DNA of 62,383 nucleotides from Candidatus Latescibacterota bacterium. Lineage in GTDB: Bacteria > Latescibacterota > UBA2968. The notes under the pieces were generated by a model, which saw only the letters and a list, made by a program, of their open reading frames with translations, searched no databases and was not told the origin of the DNA. Location of the stretch: NCBI GenBank assembly GCA_022823725.1, contig JAJEHL010000020.1, positions 1 through 62,383 of the forward strand, read 5' to 3'. The position numbers and the translations under genes were made by a program. Of the stretch, positions 36,380 through 43,919 are shown one piece after another (position 1 is the stretch's first letter; each line of letters opens with the position of its first letter).

Positions 36380-37708
36380 ATGATACAAAGAGATCTGGAA
36401 AAACGTCTGATTGCACATCTAACCCATCGCGTCGAGCATCCGAATGTCGCCCTGTTGGAGGGCGCGCGGCAGGTTGGTAAGACTACGCTTGTAGAATCTA
36501 TCAGACCGAAACTGGACCGCGAGATTCTCTATTTGAATCTGGAGGAGGACAACCGCGCGGTTCACGATCTCAATTCTTGCAAGGATTTTGCAGATTTTGA
36601 GACGTATCTTGCGACTGTGTATCAGTTCAAAGGCGACGGTCAGCGCATTTTGTGTATTGATGAGGCGCAAGAGAGTTCTGTGCTGGGTGGATTTGTGCGG
36701 TTTATGAAAGAGAAATGGCGGCACACGCCGGTTATTCTTACGGGCAGTTCTATGTCGCGCATCTTCGGGGCAGAGACGCGCTTTCCAGTTGGAAGGGTTA
36801 CGCGATTTCTGTTGCAGCCTTTCAGTTTTAGAGAGTTTCTTCGCTGTGGTAACGAGGAAGAGTTGCTCGATTTCAAAGATTCCTTCCAGATCCCACTATT
36901 CTTGCATGAACGCCTTCTCAAATACGTGCAATTATATCTCGATGTGGGAGGGCTACCGGCGGTTGCCTCATCGTTTTTTGACGGGTTGGATTGGCGACAG
37001 TTGCGTCGGGATTTGTATCTCGACTATCGCAGTGATTTTGCCAGAATTTTTTCGTCAACCGAAGCATCTTTATTCGATCAGTGTTTGCGCGGTGTGGCAT
37101 CAAATCTCGGTAGCCCGAGCAAGTACGCGCAGATGGTTCGGCCTACGTCAGCTCTTTATAGAAGGGTACCGGATTTTCTGGAATTGCTCGAGTCGTGGAA
37201 GCTGATCTATAAGTCCAATATTCAGGGTACACGCCCAGAGCAGCAGGGCTTTTCGCCCAAGCGCTATCTTTACGATCCGGGTTTGGCCAATGATTTGCGG
37301 CTGACTGCGCTGCCGCGTATCGATATTCTCTCAAATCTCGATGCCGCTCAGCGCTTACCCCTTGGGGGTATTATCGAGAATATGCTGGCGACGGAACTCG
37401 TGGCATTGGGGCAGGATTTGACGGGTTGGAAAAAAGGTGTCAATAGTTCTGAAGTCGATTTCATTTTTCGCACGGCGTTGGGCGATACCATACCCATCGA
37501 GTGCAAAGCGTCGCTTGTTACAAGGCCACGAGATACAGGCGGTCTGTCAGAATACGCTGCGCGGCATGGGAGCAATTTGGGCGTTCTCGTCAATCTCGAT
37601 ATGCCAGGGAAACTCACGACTTCTACAGGGCTAAACGTGATCCATCTACCGGTTTACATGATTGATCAGCTTGGTGAAATGATAGAAGTTGAGATGGAGA
37701 GTTCTTAA
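36380..37708 (+). CDS. AAA ATPase with DUF4143 C-terminal domain
   Basis: The 442-residue protein has LLEGARQVGKTTLVESI (Walker A, about 27-40), ILCIDEAQESS (Walker B), LTGSSMSRI (sensor) and then the DUF4143 part. SSEVDFIFRTALGDTIPIECKAS near 355-380 has the D-x(n)-E-x-K pattern of an inactive or active PD-(D/E)XK-like fold. These ATPases are widespread in mobile and defence regions, but their function is unsettled. The gene has GAGAGGATAAAAGC before the ATG and two direct repeats upstream. It is transcribed away from the restriction-like operon. Confidence 0.88.
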   Translation: MIQRDLEKRLIAHLTHRVEHPNVALLEGARQVGKTTLVESIRPKLDREILYLNLEEDNRAVHDLNSCKDFADFETYLATVYQFKGDGQRILCIDEAQESSVLGGFVRFMKEKWRHTPVILTGSSMSRIFGAETRFPVGRVTRFLLQPFSFREFLRCGNEEELLDFKDSFQIPLFLHERLLKYVQLYLDVGGLPAVASSFFDGLDWRQLRRDLYLDYRSDFARIFSSTEASLFDQCLRGVASNLGSPSKYAQMVRPTSALYRRVPDFLELLESWKLIYKSNIQGTRPEQQGFSPKRYLYDPGLANDLRLTALPRIDILSNLDAAQRLPLGGIIENMLATELVALGQDLTGWKKGVNSSEVDFIFRTALGDTIPIECKASLVTRPRDTGGLSEYAARHGSNLGVLVNLDMPGKLTTSTGLNVIHLPVYMIDQLGEMIEVEMESS

Positions 37709-37735
37709 TCATCAATCAGCCCCATCAATAGTGCC

Positions 37736-37998
37736 GTCATCGCGGCAGGGTTTTAGCCGCGATCCAGAGGTTTTGCCTGTCATCGCGGTATGGTGTTAAG
37801 CCGTGCTCCAGAGGTTTTTGGTCGTCATTGCGGCATGGTGTTGAGCCGCAATCCAGAAGGTTTTGTAGGGGACGGATCCCGTGCTGTCCCGTGTGTCATC
37901 GCGGTATGATTTTAGCCGCGATCCAGAGGTTTTTGCCTGTCATTGCGGTATGGTTCCCTGCTTAAACCATGCAGGGACATGCTTGAGCCGCAGTCCAG
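37736..37998. repeat. five-copy array of palindromic repeats
   Basis: Copies at 37736-37767, 37779-37811, 37824-37856, 37895-37926 and 37939-37998. Each has the ATCGCGGY / GCCGCGAT stem (some with ATTGCGGC / GCCGCAAT compensating changes) and ends in CCAGAGGTTTT or CCAGAAGGTTT. The last copy has an inner CCCTGC-TTAAACCAT-GCAGGG hairpin. This fills the whole 305-nt gap between the AAA ATPase and the DprA-like gene; no other gene is seen there. Confidence 0.9.
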
Positions 37999-38013
37999 AA
38001 GGTTTCAGAACGA

Positions 38014-38700
38014 TTATGACAAATCTTTCCATTCGTCAATGGTCGGTGTATTGATGTCTTCGCGATAGAGAATGGCATCGCACACTTCTTCAGCCGAGAT
38101 AGGTATGGTGCCGAGTTCTATAAGATGGGCGTTGTCGGGTGAGTGAAGGACAAATACCGGCTTGTCTTGAGCGAGCGCGTCTTTGCATAGGGTCTCTGTT
38201 TTGCCGCCGGGTTCTGCGTGGGCGATGAGGATGTGGTCGGCGAGTGCGGCGATGTGCGCGTTGCGCCGGGTTGCTATGGTTGCGGTTGGACGATGGATGT
38301 TGCCGTCGAAAAAGGAAAGGATTAGCATGCGTCCTTCGGCGAGCGGGTTCTTCCAGTTTTTCGGAGTTCGCATGCGATTGAGTCCCCGCGCCGGGCAGAT
38401 GACAATGGGTGCCGTGCCCCGCAATAGGAGATCCAGACACTCTTTTTCCATTGGCGACTGAAAACCGCCGATGATCGTCGTATCCGTATCTCGTAGTGCC
38501 CGTGCAAGGTCGTAGGTCTTGAGGATTGTGTCGCCGGGAGAGCGCACCGAGCAGAAGAAGCCGAGCAATGTACTGTCGAGTACATTGAGGTTGCCCTGCG
38601 CTGTGACCGTTAGCGGACGTCCATTATCGGAACAACGCTGTAATGCCGCTGGATAGTCGGAAGATTCGGGCGTAAAAAGTATTTTGTTCTCAGGATTCAT
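38014..38700 (-). CDS. DprA/Smf-like Rossmann protein
   Basis: The 228-residue product has the DprA core: LTVTAQGNLNVLDSTLLGFF, CSVRSPGDTI, TIIGGFQSPMEKECLDLLLR, PIVICPARGLNRMR, EGRMLILSFF and RRNAHIAALADHILIAHAEP. DprA normally loads RecA on incoming single-stranded DNA. This form lacks the SAM and winged-helix domains and is shorter. Several reduced DprA-like proteins occur in defence islands, so a non-transformation role is possible. The start was set after the DUF2283 stop (13-nt gap), because the longer frame would run into that gene. A ribosome site is weak. Confidence 0.7.
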   Translation of the reverse strand: MNPENKILFTPESSDYPAALQRCSDNGRPLTVTAQGNLNVLDSTLLGFFCSVRSPGDTILKTYDLARALRDTDTTIIGGFQSPMEKECLDLLLRGTAPIVICPARGLNRMRTPKNWKNPLAEGRMLILSFFDGNIHRPTATIATRRNAHIAALADHILIAHAEPGGKTETLCKDALAQDKPVFVLHSPDNAHLIELGTIPISAEEVCDAILYREDINTPTIDEWKDLS

Positions 38701-38713
38701 AGTAAATTTCTGA

Positions 38714-38932
38714 CTAACGGATTTCACCGAGTGTGATGTCTTCGATGATGACCTGTTTGAATATCTCTGGATCATCCAGCCTCTTCATGGCGTCGAGAAT
38801 TTCGATGCCCGCGAGACGGTCTGCTTCGCCATAATCCAGCACAATCCCATCTTCAAGATGTTTCGTTGTCACCGTTGTTTCTTTGAAGCAAATGTACAGC
38901 GCATCTACCTCACGATCATAAGATATTCTCAT
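38714..38932 (-). CDS. DUF2283 small protein
   Basis: The 72-residue product follows the DUF2283 pattern exactly: MRISYDREVDALYICF, then VTTKHLEDGIVLDYGEADRLAG and IEILDAMKRL. The function is unknown; genes of this family often lie next to toxin-antitoxin or PIN/RelE genes. It sits between the DprA-like gene and the HigA-type antitoxin, all on the minus strand. Confidence 0.85.
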   Translation of the reverse strand: MRISYDREVDALYICFKETTVTTKHLEDGIVLDYGEADRLAGIEILDAMKRLDDPEIFKQVIIEDITLGEIR

Positions 38933-39027
38933 CGTTATTTTCTCAAAAGATAGGTGACTACTGCATCAGGGTAAAAGGCTGTCCATATCGATTTTGTGCT
39001 TGTCATTACTGGCGTTGTACGTACGCC

Positions 39028-39059
39028 GTCATTGCGGCAGGGTTTTAGCCGCAATCCAG
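39028..39059 (+). repeat. palindromic intergenic repeat (short form, ATTGCGGC variant)
   Basis: Arms ATTGCGGC and GCCGCAAT keep pairing although both differ from the common version: a compensatory change. Confidence 0.85.
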
Positions 39060-39084
39060 AAGGTTTTGGTTGTTATTACTGACA

Positions 39085-39348
39085 TTACTGACGGTGCGCG
39101 TCGTCGTACCATGCCTGCATTCTCAATAGTGTGTCCATGCTGATACCAAAGGCTTTCTCAATACGTAGAGCCATCTCCGCAGATAGGGTCGCGTTGCTGT
39201 TCAACAGGTCGGAAAGGGTGGCTCCATGCACACCCAAAATTTCGGCTGTCTCCGCGACACTCAAGCCCAGTTCCTCGACAATTTCCGTGCGGATGAAATC
39301 ACCGGGATGCGAAGGTGTCGTGGTTATATTGATGCCGTTTTTAGTCAT
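39085..39348 (-). CDS. HigA/VapI-type XRE antitoxin, no adjacent toxin
   Basis: The 87-residue protein is typical of HigA: PSHPGDFIRTEIVEELGLSV, then AETAEILGVHGATLSDLLNS (helix-turn-helix) and LSAEMALRIEKAFGIS and ending MDTLLRMQAWYD. HigB normally precedes it, but the 117 nt upstream contain no toxin frame. It is therefore solitary or the toxin has been lost. It may regulate the adjacent operon. Confidence 0.85.
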   Translation of the reverse strand: MTKNGINITTTPSHPGDFIRTEIVEELGLSVAETAEILGVHGATLSDLLNSNATLSAEMALRIEKAFGISMDTLLRMQAWYDDAHRQ

Positions 39349-39465
39349 CAGTGTTGACGTAATCTTAGAAGTGATTCGGCTCTTTATTTTTTTGCAGTTT
39401 CATAATTTTTTTCATGTTGCGATAAAAAAATACGCTCACCATCCACTAGAATACAACGCAGATGA

Positions 39466-40593
39466 TCACCTACTGTTAGTGATAGATACAATCTTCCGCC
39501 AATCAAAAATCAAACCGTGTCCCTTGTGAAAATATTGTCTATTATTTTTTCGGACTAAAAGTCCAAGTTTATTCCACAGCTTAGGTTCGTCGCGAATGAA
39601 ATGCACCTTGGCAGCAGGTTGCTTTCGCGGTGCAATTACTCCTGATTCAACGAGTGCCTTATCTAATGCATCGAAGTATTGGCTACGATTATCCTTATTG
39701 CAAATATCAATAGCCCGATTCTGTTCATCAATCCAAAAAATGAGATTGAGATGATGACCGTCCGTCAAAATATAATACGCAAGCATCTCCATGAAAGCGA
39801 CACTATCAGGAGAGTATATTTTTCCGATGCGAAGTAGATCATGTCCAGATGCAGTCAACCGTCCGTCCGCTGACAGAAGTCCTGAATGGCGCATAGCTAA
39901 TTGAGCATTCAGACATTCTGCCCCTAAACTTTTGGCGTCTGGCGTCTTTTTTTTTCTAGCCTTTCCTTCCCACGTCAAGGCGATGCCTTTGGTAGCGAAT
40001 CTGGTCCAGAAGTCTTGGAAAATTTTACTAAAATCTTGACCATCCATCTCGTCAGAAAGCCGGAGCAACTTAAAAAGATCATAGTGCGATAAGTCTCTCC
40101 AATACCCCCAGAAGACTTTACGGCCTATTCCTTTTGGCACTTGTGGTGGAGGCTTTTCACGAGGTGTTAGGGGCCGCAGAACAGTAAGGTTATTAATATC
40201 TTGGCCGTATTCGAAAAGTGCAAGAGACAAAGTCGTAAGCTCTTGGTCGAGAATATTATACAAATAATTGGAAATCTCAAATCCATCAGCGGTTCGTTTC
40301 GGAACAACGAGTCCGGAAAACTCAAAATCGCGAAGATACGTGATTGCTTGGCCAAGGCCTGTCACATATTCGCGTTTTGAGTGATTGGGCGGTTTAAACT
40401 CTATAGCGAACGACGAGTTATTAGTACTATCCTCGAAAGCAATATCAGGCCTTGGCCAGTCTGCAATCCCTTGCCAAAGCGTCGATTTTGTCGAAAGCCT
40501 TGGGGGAGCCCATGCAGTGGCTTCACCACTTCTTAATTGATGAAGTAGGATCGCTGATACTTTGTGAGCCATGAAGTTGTGTTCAACCCCCAT
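39466..40593 (-). CDS. candidate PD-(D/E)XK restriction-type nuclease of the methyltransferase operon
   Basis: The 375-residue protein has no family that I recognise by name. Near residues 47-66 it shows WPRPDIAFEDSTNNSSFAIE followed by FKPPN: D (48) and E-x-K separated by about 15 residues and preceded by a helix, as in PD-(D/E)XK nucleases. The rest is a helical and mixed region (KVFWGYWRDLSHYDLFKLLRL, and a C-terminal SQYFDALDKALVESGVI). The start is the ATG overlapping the methyltransferase stop by one base (TGATG), with AGGAG upstream; the TTG one codon earlier is an alternative. Its position suggests a cutting subunit or specificity-linked factor. It could instead be a modifier without nuclease activity. 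Confidence 0.6.
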   Translation of the reverse strand: MGVEHNFMAHKVSAILLHQLRSGEATAWAPPRLSTKSTLWQGIADWPRPDIAFEDSTNNSSFAIEFKPPNHSKREYVTGLGQAITYLRDFEFSGLVVPKRTADGFEISNYLYNILDQELTTLSLALFEYGQDINNLTVLRPLTPREKPPPQVPKGIGRKVFWGYWRDLSHYDLFKLLRLSDEMDGQDFSKIFQDFWTRFATKGIALTWEGKARKKKTPDAKSLGAECLNAQLAMRHSGLLSADGRLTASGHDLLRIGKIYSPDSVAFMEMLAYYILTDGHHLNLIFWIDEQNRAIDICNKDNRSQYFDALDKALVESGVIAPRKQPAAKVHFIRDEPKLWNKLGLLVRKNNRQYFHKGHGLIFDWRKIVSITNSR

Positions 40594-43500
40594 CAATCAT
40601 TCTCCTCATCCAAGTAGAAATTTGTTCGGACTGTCTGAGTGCAATAAAGCTCAATGTCTTCCCATACATCTTCTATTCCAAGTGCTTCACAAAAAATTTT
40701 GTCACTTAAATCGGTGATCTTTCGACACTTTGCGAGATTGTAGTTGCCAACCATTTTGGCTGCGTTCAATTTGAATTGGGTAGCCTGCGCCATTGCTGCT
40801 TCCAAACTTGGAACGACTTTAAGAAGATCAAATCTTAGTTCTCTTGGGAAATGGGTGAAGTCAACTGGAAAATCGGCGAAATTTTGGCGCGTTACATCGA
40901 AGTCATCACCGATGACAAACCAAAAACTCAGCATGATCTTTCCATTTGCAAGCAGCATCGCAAGTTGGCACGTTTCGGAGTTTTCAAAATATAGCTGACC
41001 GAATTTCGTGTGTGGAACTGGCTGTCCTTTGTCGTCGTAGCAAGGTGGCATTTTGCGACAGTAATTTAGCCAGTTGTAAGCCGTTTTCTTAAAATGTAAT
41101 ATATGCTCTCTCGTACGTGATGAAATTGCGACTTCAAGTGTACGTTTCTGTTCACTAAAAAGTCGCTCGAAAGCGTTAGCAAGCGTGGCACTGTTCAGTT
41201 TTGGTATCCGATGTTTCCAAATCTCTGGTTGAAATGGCACATATTCCAGTAATTGAAATAGTGTCGGACGTGTAGCACCGAACCAGCGGTGTAATCGTGT
41301 CGTCAGAGTGCTTGCCGGACTTTTCGATTTAAGCGCAAGGTGAATAGTGTTTCGGACCCGGACATTAAAATTGAACAGAGCGGATGGGATGCGGCCAAAT
41401 GATGAAAACCAGTTGTTGCTGTATCCAGAAAATAGAAGGCGGCGGCATGGATCAAAAGCGGAACTGAAGCTGAGACTCAGGGGTACGATCATACCAGTTC
41501 GACCACTCATCCGGAGTAAAACTTGACAGCGTTCTAATATCCAAGCGTAAATGTCAGAGCAGCTATCGCAGGTCAAATTCTTCACAGCATAGAATTGCCG
41601 TACTTTTCTTGCCGAGATATATGGTGGATTTCCAATAATTACATCAAACCCTCCTCCATTCATAATCCCGTAAAATTCGACGAACCAGTGGAAGGGTTGG
41701 TGACTGTCGCGCCATTGGGTATATGCTTTTTCGTTATCTACCTTGATGCCGTAATCATCGGCCAGATATTCGTCTAATTCCTCGCGCAGGTCGTCGAGTC
41801 GTTCTTTCAGTTCCAATTTTGCGCTGGCGTATTTATCGGCTTCCATGCCGTGGGTGGTTTGCATTTCACGGAACTGGCGAAAGGCGCGGTCGGCGATTTC
41901 TGCGCGTTCTTCTATTTGGGGAAGGGATAATTGCTTTATCAAGTCTGTGCTCAATACCTCTTGTACTTCTTCAAGCGAGGTAAAGCCGACGAGGGTGTTG
42001 CCAGCGCGGATGTTGAAGTCAATGTCGGGTAGCGGCTCAATCTGGTCGTAGCTTTCCAGTTGTGCGACGAGTTTCAGGAACAGACGCAGTTTGCAGATTT
42101 CTACGGCTTCGTCCATGATGTCAACGCCGTAGAGGTTGTCGATGATGATGGATTTGAGGATGAAGTAGCGTTCGCTGGCGTGTTTAGAGACCTGATCCAG
42201 TACATCGCGGAAGTCGCTCAGTTTATTTGGACTGTGCTGGCGTGTTGAACGTTTCAGATCGTCGAGGAATCCCCCCATGGCTTCCAGACAGGCTGTGTAT
42301 ATCGGCTCCAGGATGTTGAGTGCGGCGAATAGGAATGCGCCGGAACCGCATGTTGGGTCAAGTATGGAGACTTTGGCGATTGCTTTATAGAAGGCACGAA
42401 TGAGTTCTGGGCCTTCGCTGCCTTCGATTGCGTTCAGGGCGAATTTTTCGATGTCCAGGTTGTAGGTGATGAGGTCGTTGATGGTTGTGACTTCGCCTGC
42501 GGCGAGTTTGGCGTGGATTTCATCGTAGCGTTGGCGGCGGGCAATGTGCTCGCGCCAGGTCTCGGTCGGCAGAGCATAGTCGGATGGTGCGGGTTTGTTC
42601 CATTCGTTGCGTTTTGATATGTCATTTAGACCTGCGGCTATTTCTGGCGGTAGTTCTCGTTTCTTTGCAAGATTTTCTTTTTTGTGAATGTCATAAGTGA
42701 TGCCGTGGCGTACGGCTTCGTAAAAATACCGGTCTGGGTCGTCCTTTAACAATTGCCATATTGCGCCATCGGGTTTGAACGCAATAGCGCATTCCTTTTT
42801 TGCCTGGTCGAATAAGAATGGGATAATGGTGTTGCGGCTGATGTATCCGGTGATGTCCTCTTTTGTGTAGTAGGCTCCCATTTGTTTCTGGTTGATGTAC
42901 TTTTCGAAGATGTAGCCGAGTACGTCGGGATTGATTTCGTTGTCGTTGCGAAGTGGGCGGTCGTCGAGGTGCCACTGGTAGGCGTCGAAGAAATCAAAAA
43001 TTTTCTGGAATGCTTCGTCGGGTATCTGGATTTTCGGATTGTCTCGCTCCAGGTCGTGTACGTCGAATAAGCCGCCGTTGAGATACGGGACTTTGCCGAG
43101 TAATGCCGCCAATTCGGGGTCGCGGTCAGCTTCGGGCTGGCCCAATCCTTCGTGAAATAGTCTCAGCAGGAATAGCCGATAGAAGCTGTGGAAGTTGCCG
43201 TCGCCTTGTTGCTGGCGTACTCTTTCCAAACGGTCACGCAGATAATTGGGGTTGTTGTCGAGAAAGCCGCGCTTTTGGATGAAGTAAATGAACATCATCC
43301 GGTTTAACATCAAGGAGGCGTACCATTCGCGGTCGGCGAGGTTCTGGATGCCTGTGATGAAGTCCAGAAAAGCAGTGTGCTCTTTTTTGAAATGGTCGTA
43401 GAATTTTTTGGTGACTTTATCGACGTCGAAGGCCGCACGCACACGGCTCGTAACATCGGCAATGGTAAGGTCTTCTTCTTCGTCCAGTGCGAATGCTATT

Positions 43501-43907
43501 TGTTCCAGTTTTTGTATCAATAATTCGCCTGACTGATCCTGCTGATAGATATGCTGACGGGACCGATCTGTTTGCCCTGGTTTGCGTTTTACCCATTGCC
43601 AATACAGTGTGTTGCCATCGTGGGAGACATAGATGATGATGTGTTCGCGGACGGTTTTGGTGACGGCTCTTTCTATCTTCTGACGGATAGGATGGTCGGG
43701 GAAGACATCAGCCGAGGCCGGTGTGTGCTGATAGGCGACCATGCCGCGTTTGTGGGCAATGGCTTCGAGAGCGTATGACCTGTCGGCGATGGGGATTTCC
43801 AGGTCTGTTCCGCCGTGGTCCCAGCCGAGTTCTTCAATGAAGATTGTCTGGAGATCAAGGTTCTGTAGATGTTGTTTGACTCTGCTTCTGTCGAGATTTA
43901 TCGGCAT
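40593..43907 (-). CDS. Eco57I/COG1002-type N6-adenine DNA methyltransferase
   Basis: The 1104-residue protein is a gamma-class adenine methyltransferase. The helical N-terminal region (1-320) is followed by QMGAYYTKEDITGYISRNT, SILDPTCGSGAFLF (SAM motif I, near 515), NLYGVDIMDEAVEICKLRL and FDVIIGNPPYISARK (catalytic NPPY near 757). The C-terminal third should hold the target-recognition part. Type IIG and PglX-like proteins look like this. I do not see an obvious N-terminal nuclease motif, so cutting is probably by another subunit. It starts 12 nt after the helicase stop with TGAGGAT before the ATG. The family marks self DNA in restriction and BREX/DISARM-like systems. Confidence 0.88.
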   Translation of the reverse strand: MPINLDRSRVKQHLQNLDLQTIFIEELGWDHGGTDLEIPIADRSYALEAIAHKRGMVAYQHTPASADVFPDHPIRQKIERAVTKTVREHIIIYVSHDGNTLYWQWVKRKPGQTDRSRQHIYQQDQSGELLIQKLEQIAFALDEEEDLTIADVTSRVRAAFDVDKVTKKFYDHFKKEHTAFLDFITGIQNLADREWYASLMLNRMMFIYFIQKRGFLDNNPNYLRDRLERVRQQQGDGNFHSFYRLFLLRLFHEGLGQPEADRDPELAALLGKVPYLNGGLFDVHDLERDNPKIQIPDEAFQKIFDFFDAYQWHLDDRPLRNDNEINPDVLGYIFEKYINQKQMGAYYTKEDITGYISRNTIIPFLFDQAKKECAIAFKPDGAIWQLLKDDPDRYFYEAVRHGITYDIHKKENLAKKRELPPEIAAGLNDISKRNEWNKPAPSDYALPTETWREHIARRQRYDEIHAKLAAGEVTTINDLITYNLDIEKFALNAIEGSEGPELIRAFYKAIAKVSILDPTCGSGAFLFAALNILEPIYTACLEAMGGFLDDLKRSTRQHSPNKLSDFRDVLDQVSKHASERYFILKSIIIDNLYGVDIMDEAVEICKLRLFLKLVAQLESYDQIEPLPDIDFNIRAGNTLVGFTSLEEVQEVLSTDLIKQLSLPQIEERAEIADRAFRQFREMQTTHGMEADKYASAKLELKERLDDLREELDEYLADDYGIKVDNEKAYTQWRDSHQPFHWFVEFYGIMNGGGFDVIIGNPPYISARKVRQFYAVKNLTCDSCSDIYAWILERCQVLLRMSGRTGMIVPLSLSFSSAFDPCRRLLFSGYSNNWFSSFGRIPSALFNFNVRVRNTIHLALKSKSPASTLTTRLHRWFGATRPTLFQLLEYVPFQPEIWKHRIPKLNSATLANAFERLFSEQKRTLEVAISSRTREHILHFKKTAYNWLNYCRKMPPCYDDKGQPVPHTKFGQLYFENSETCQLAMLLANGKIMLSFWFVIGDDFDVTRQNFADFPVDFTHFPRELRFDLLKVVPSLEAAMAQATQFKLNAAKMVGNYNLAKCRKITDLSDKIFCEALGIEDVWEDIELYCTQTVRTNFYLDEEND

Positions 43908-43919
43908 TTTGTATCCTCA

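Noticed and set aside
37736-37998. Possible CRISPR array
   Set aside because: The units are themselves palindromic, differ in length, spacers are almost identical and no cas genes are near.
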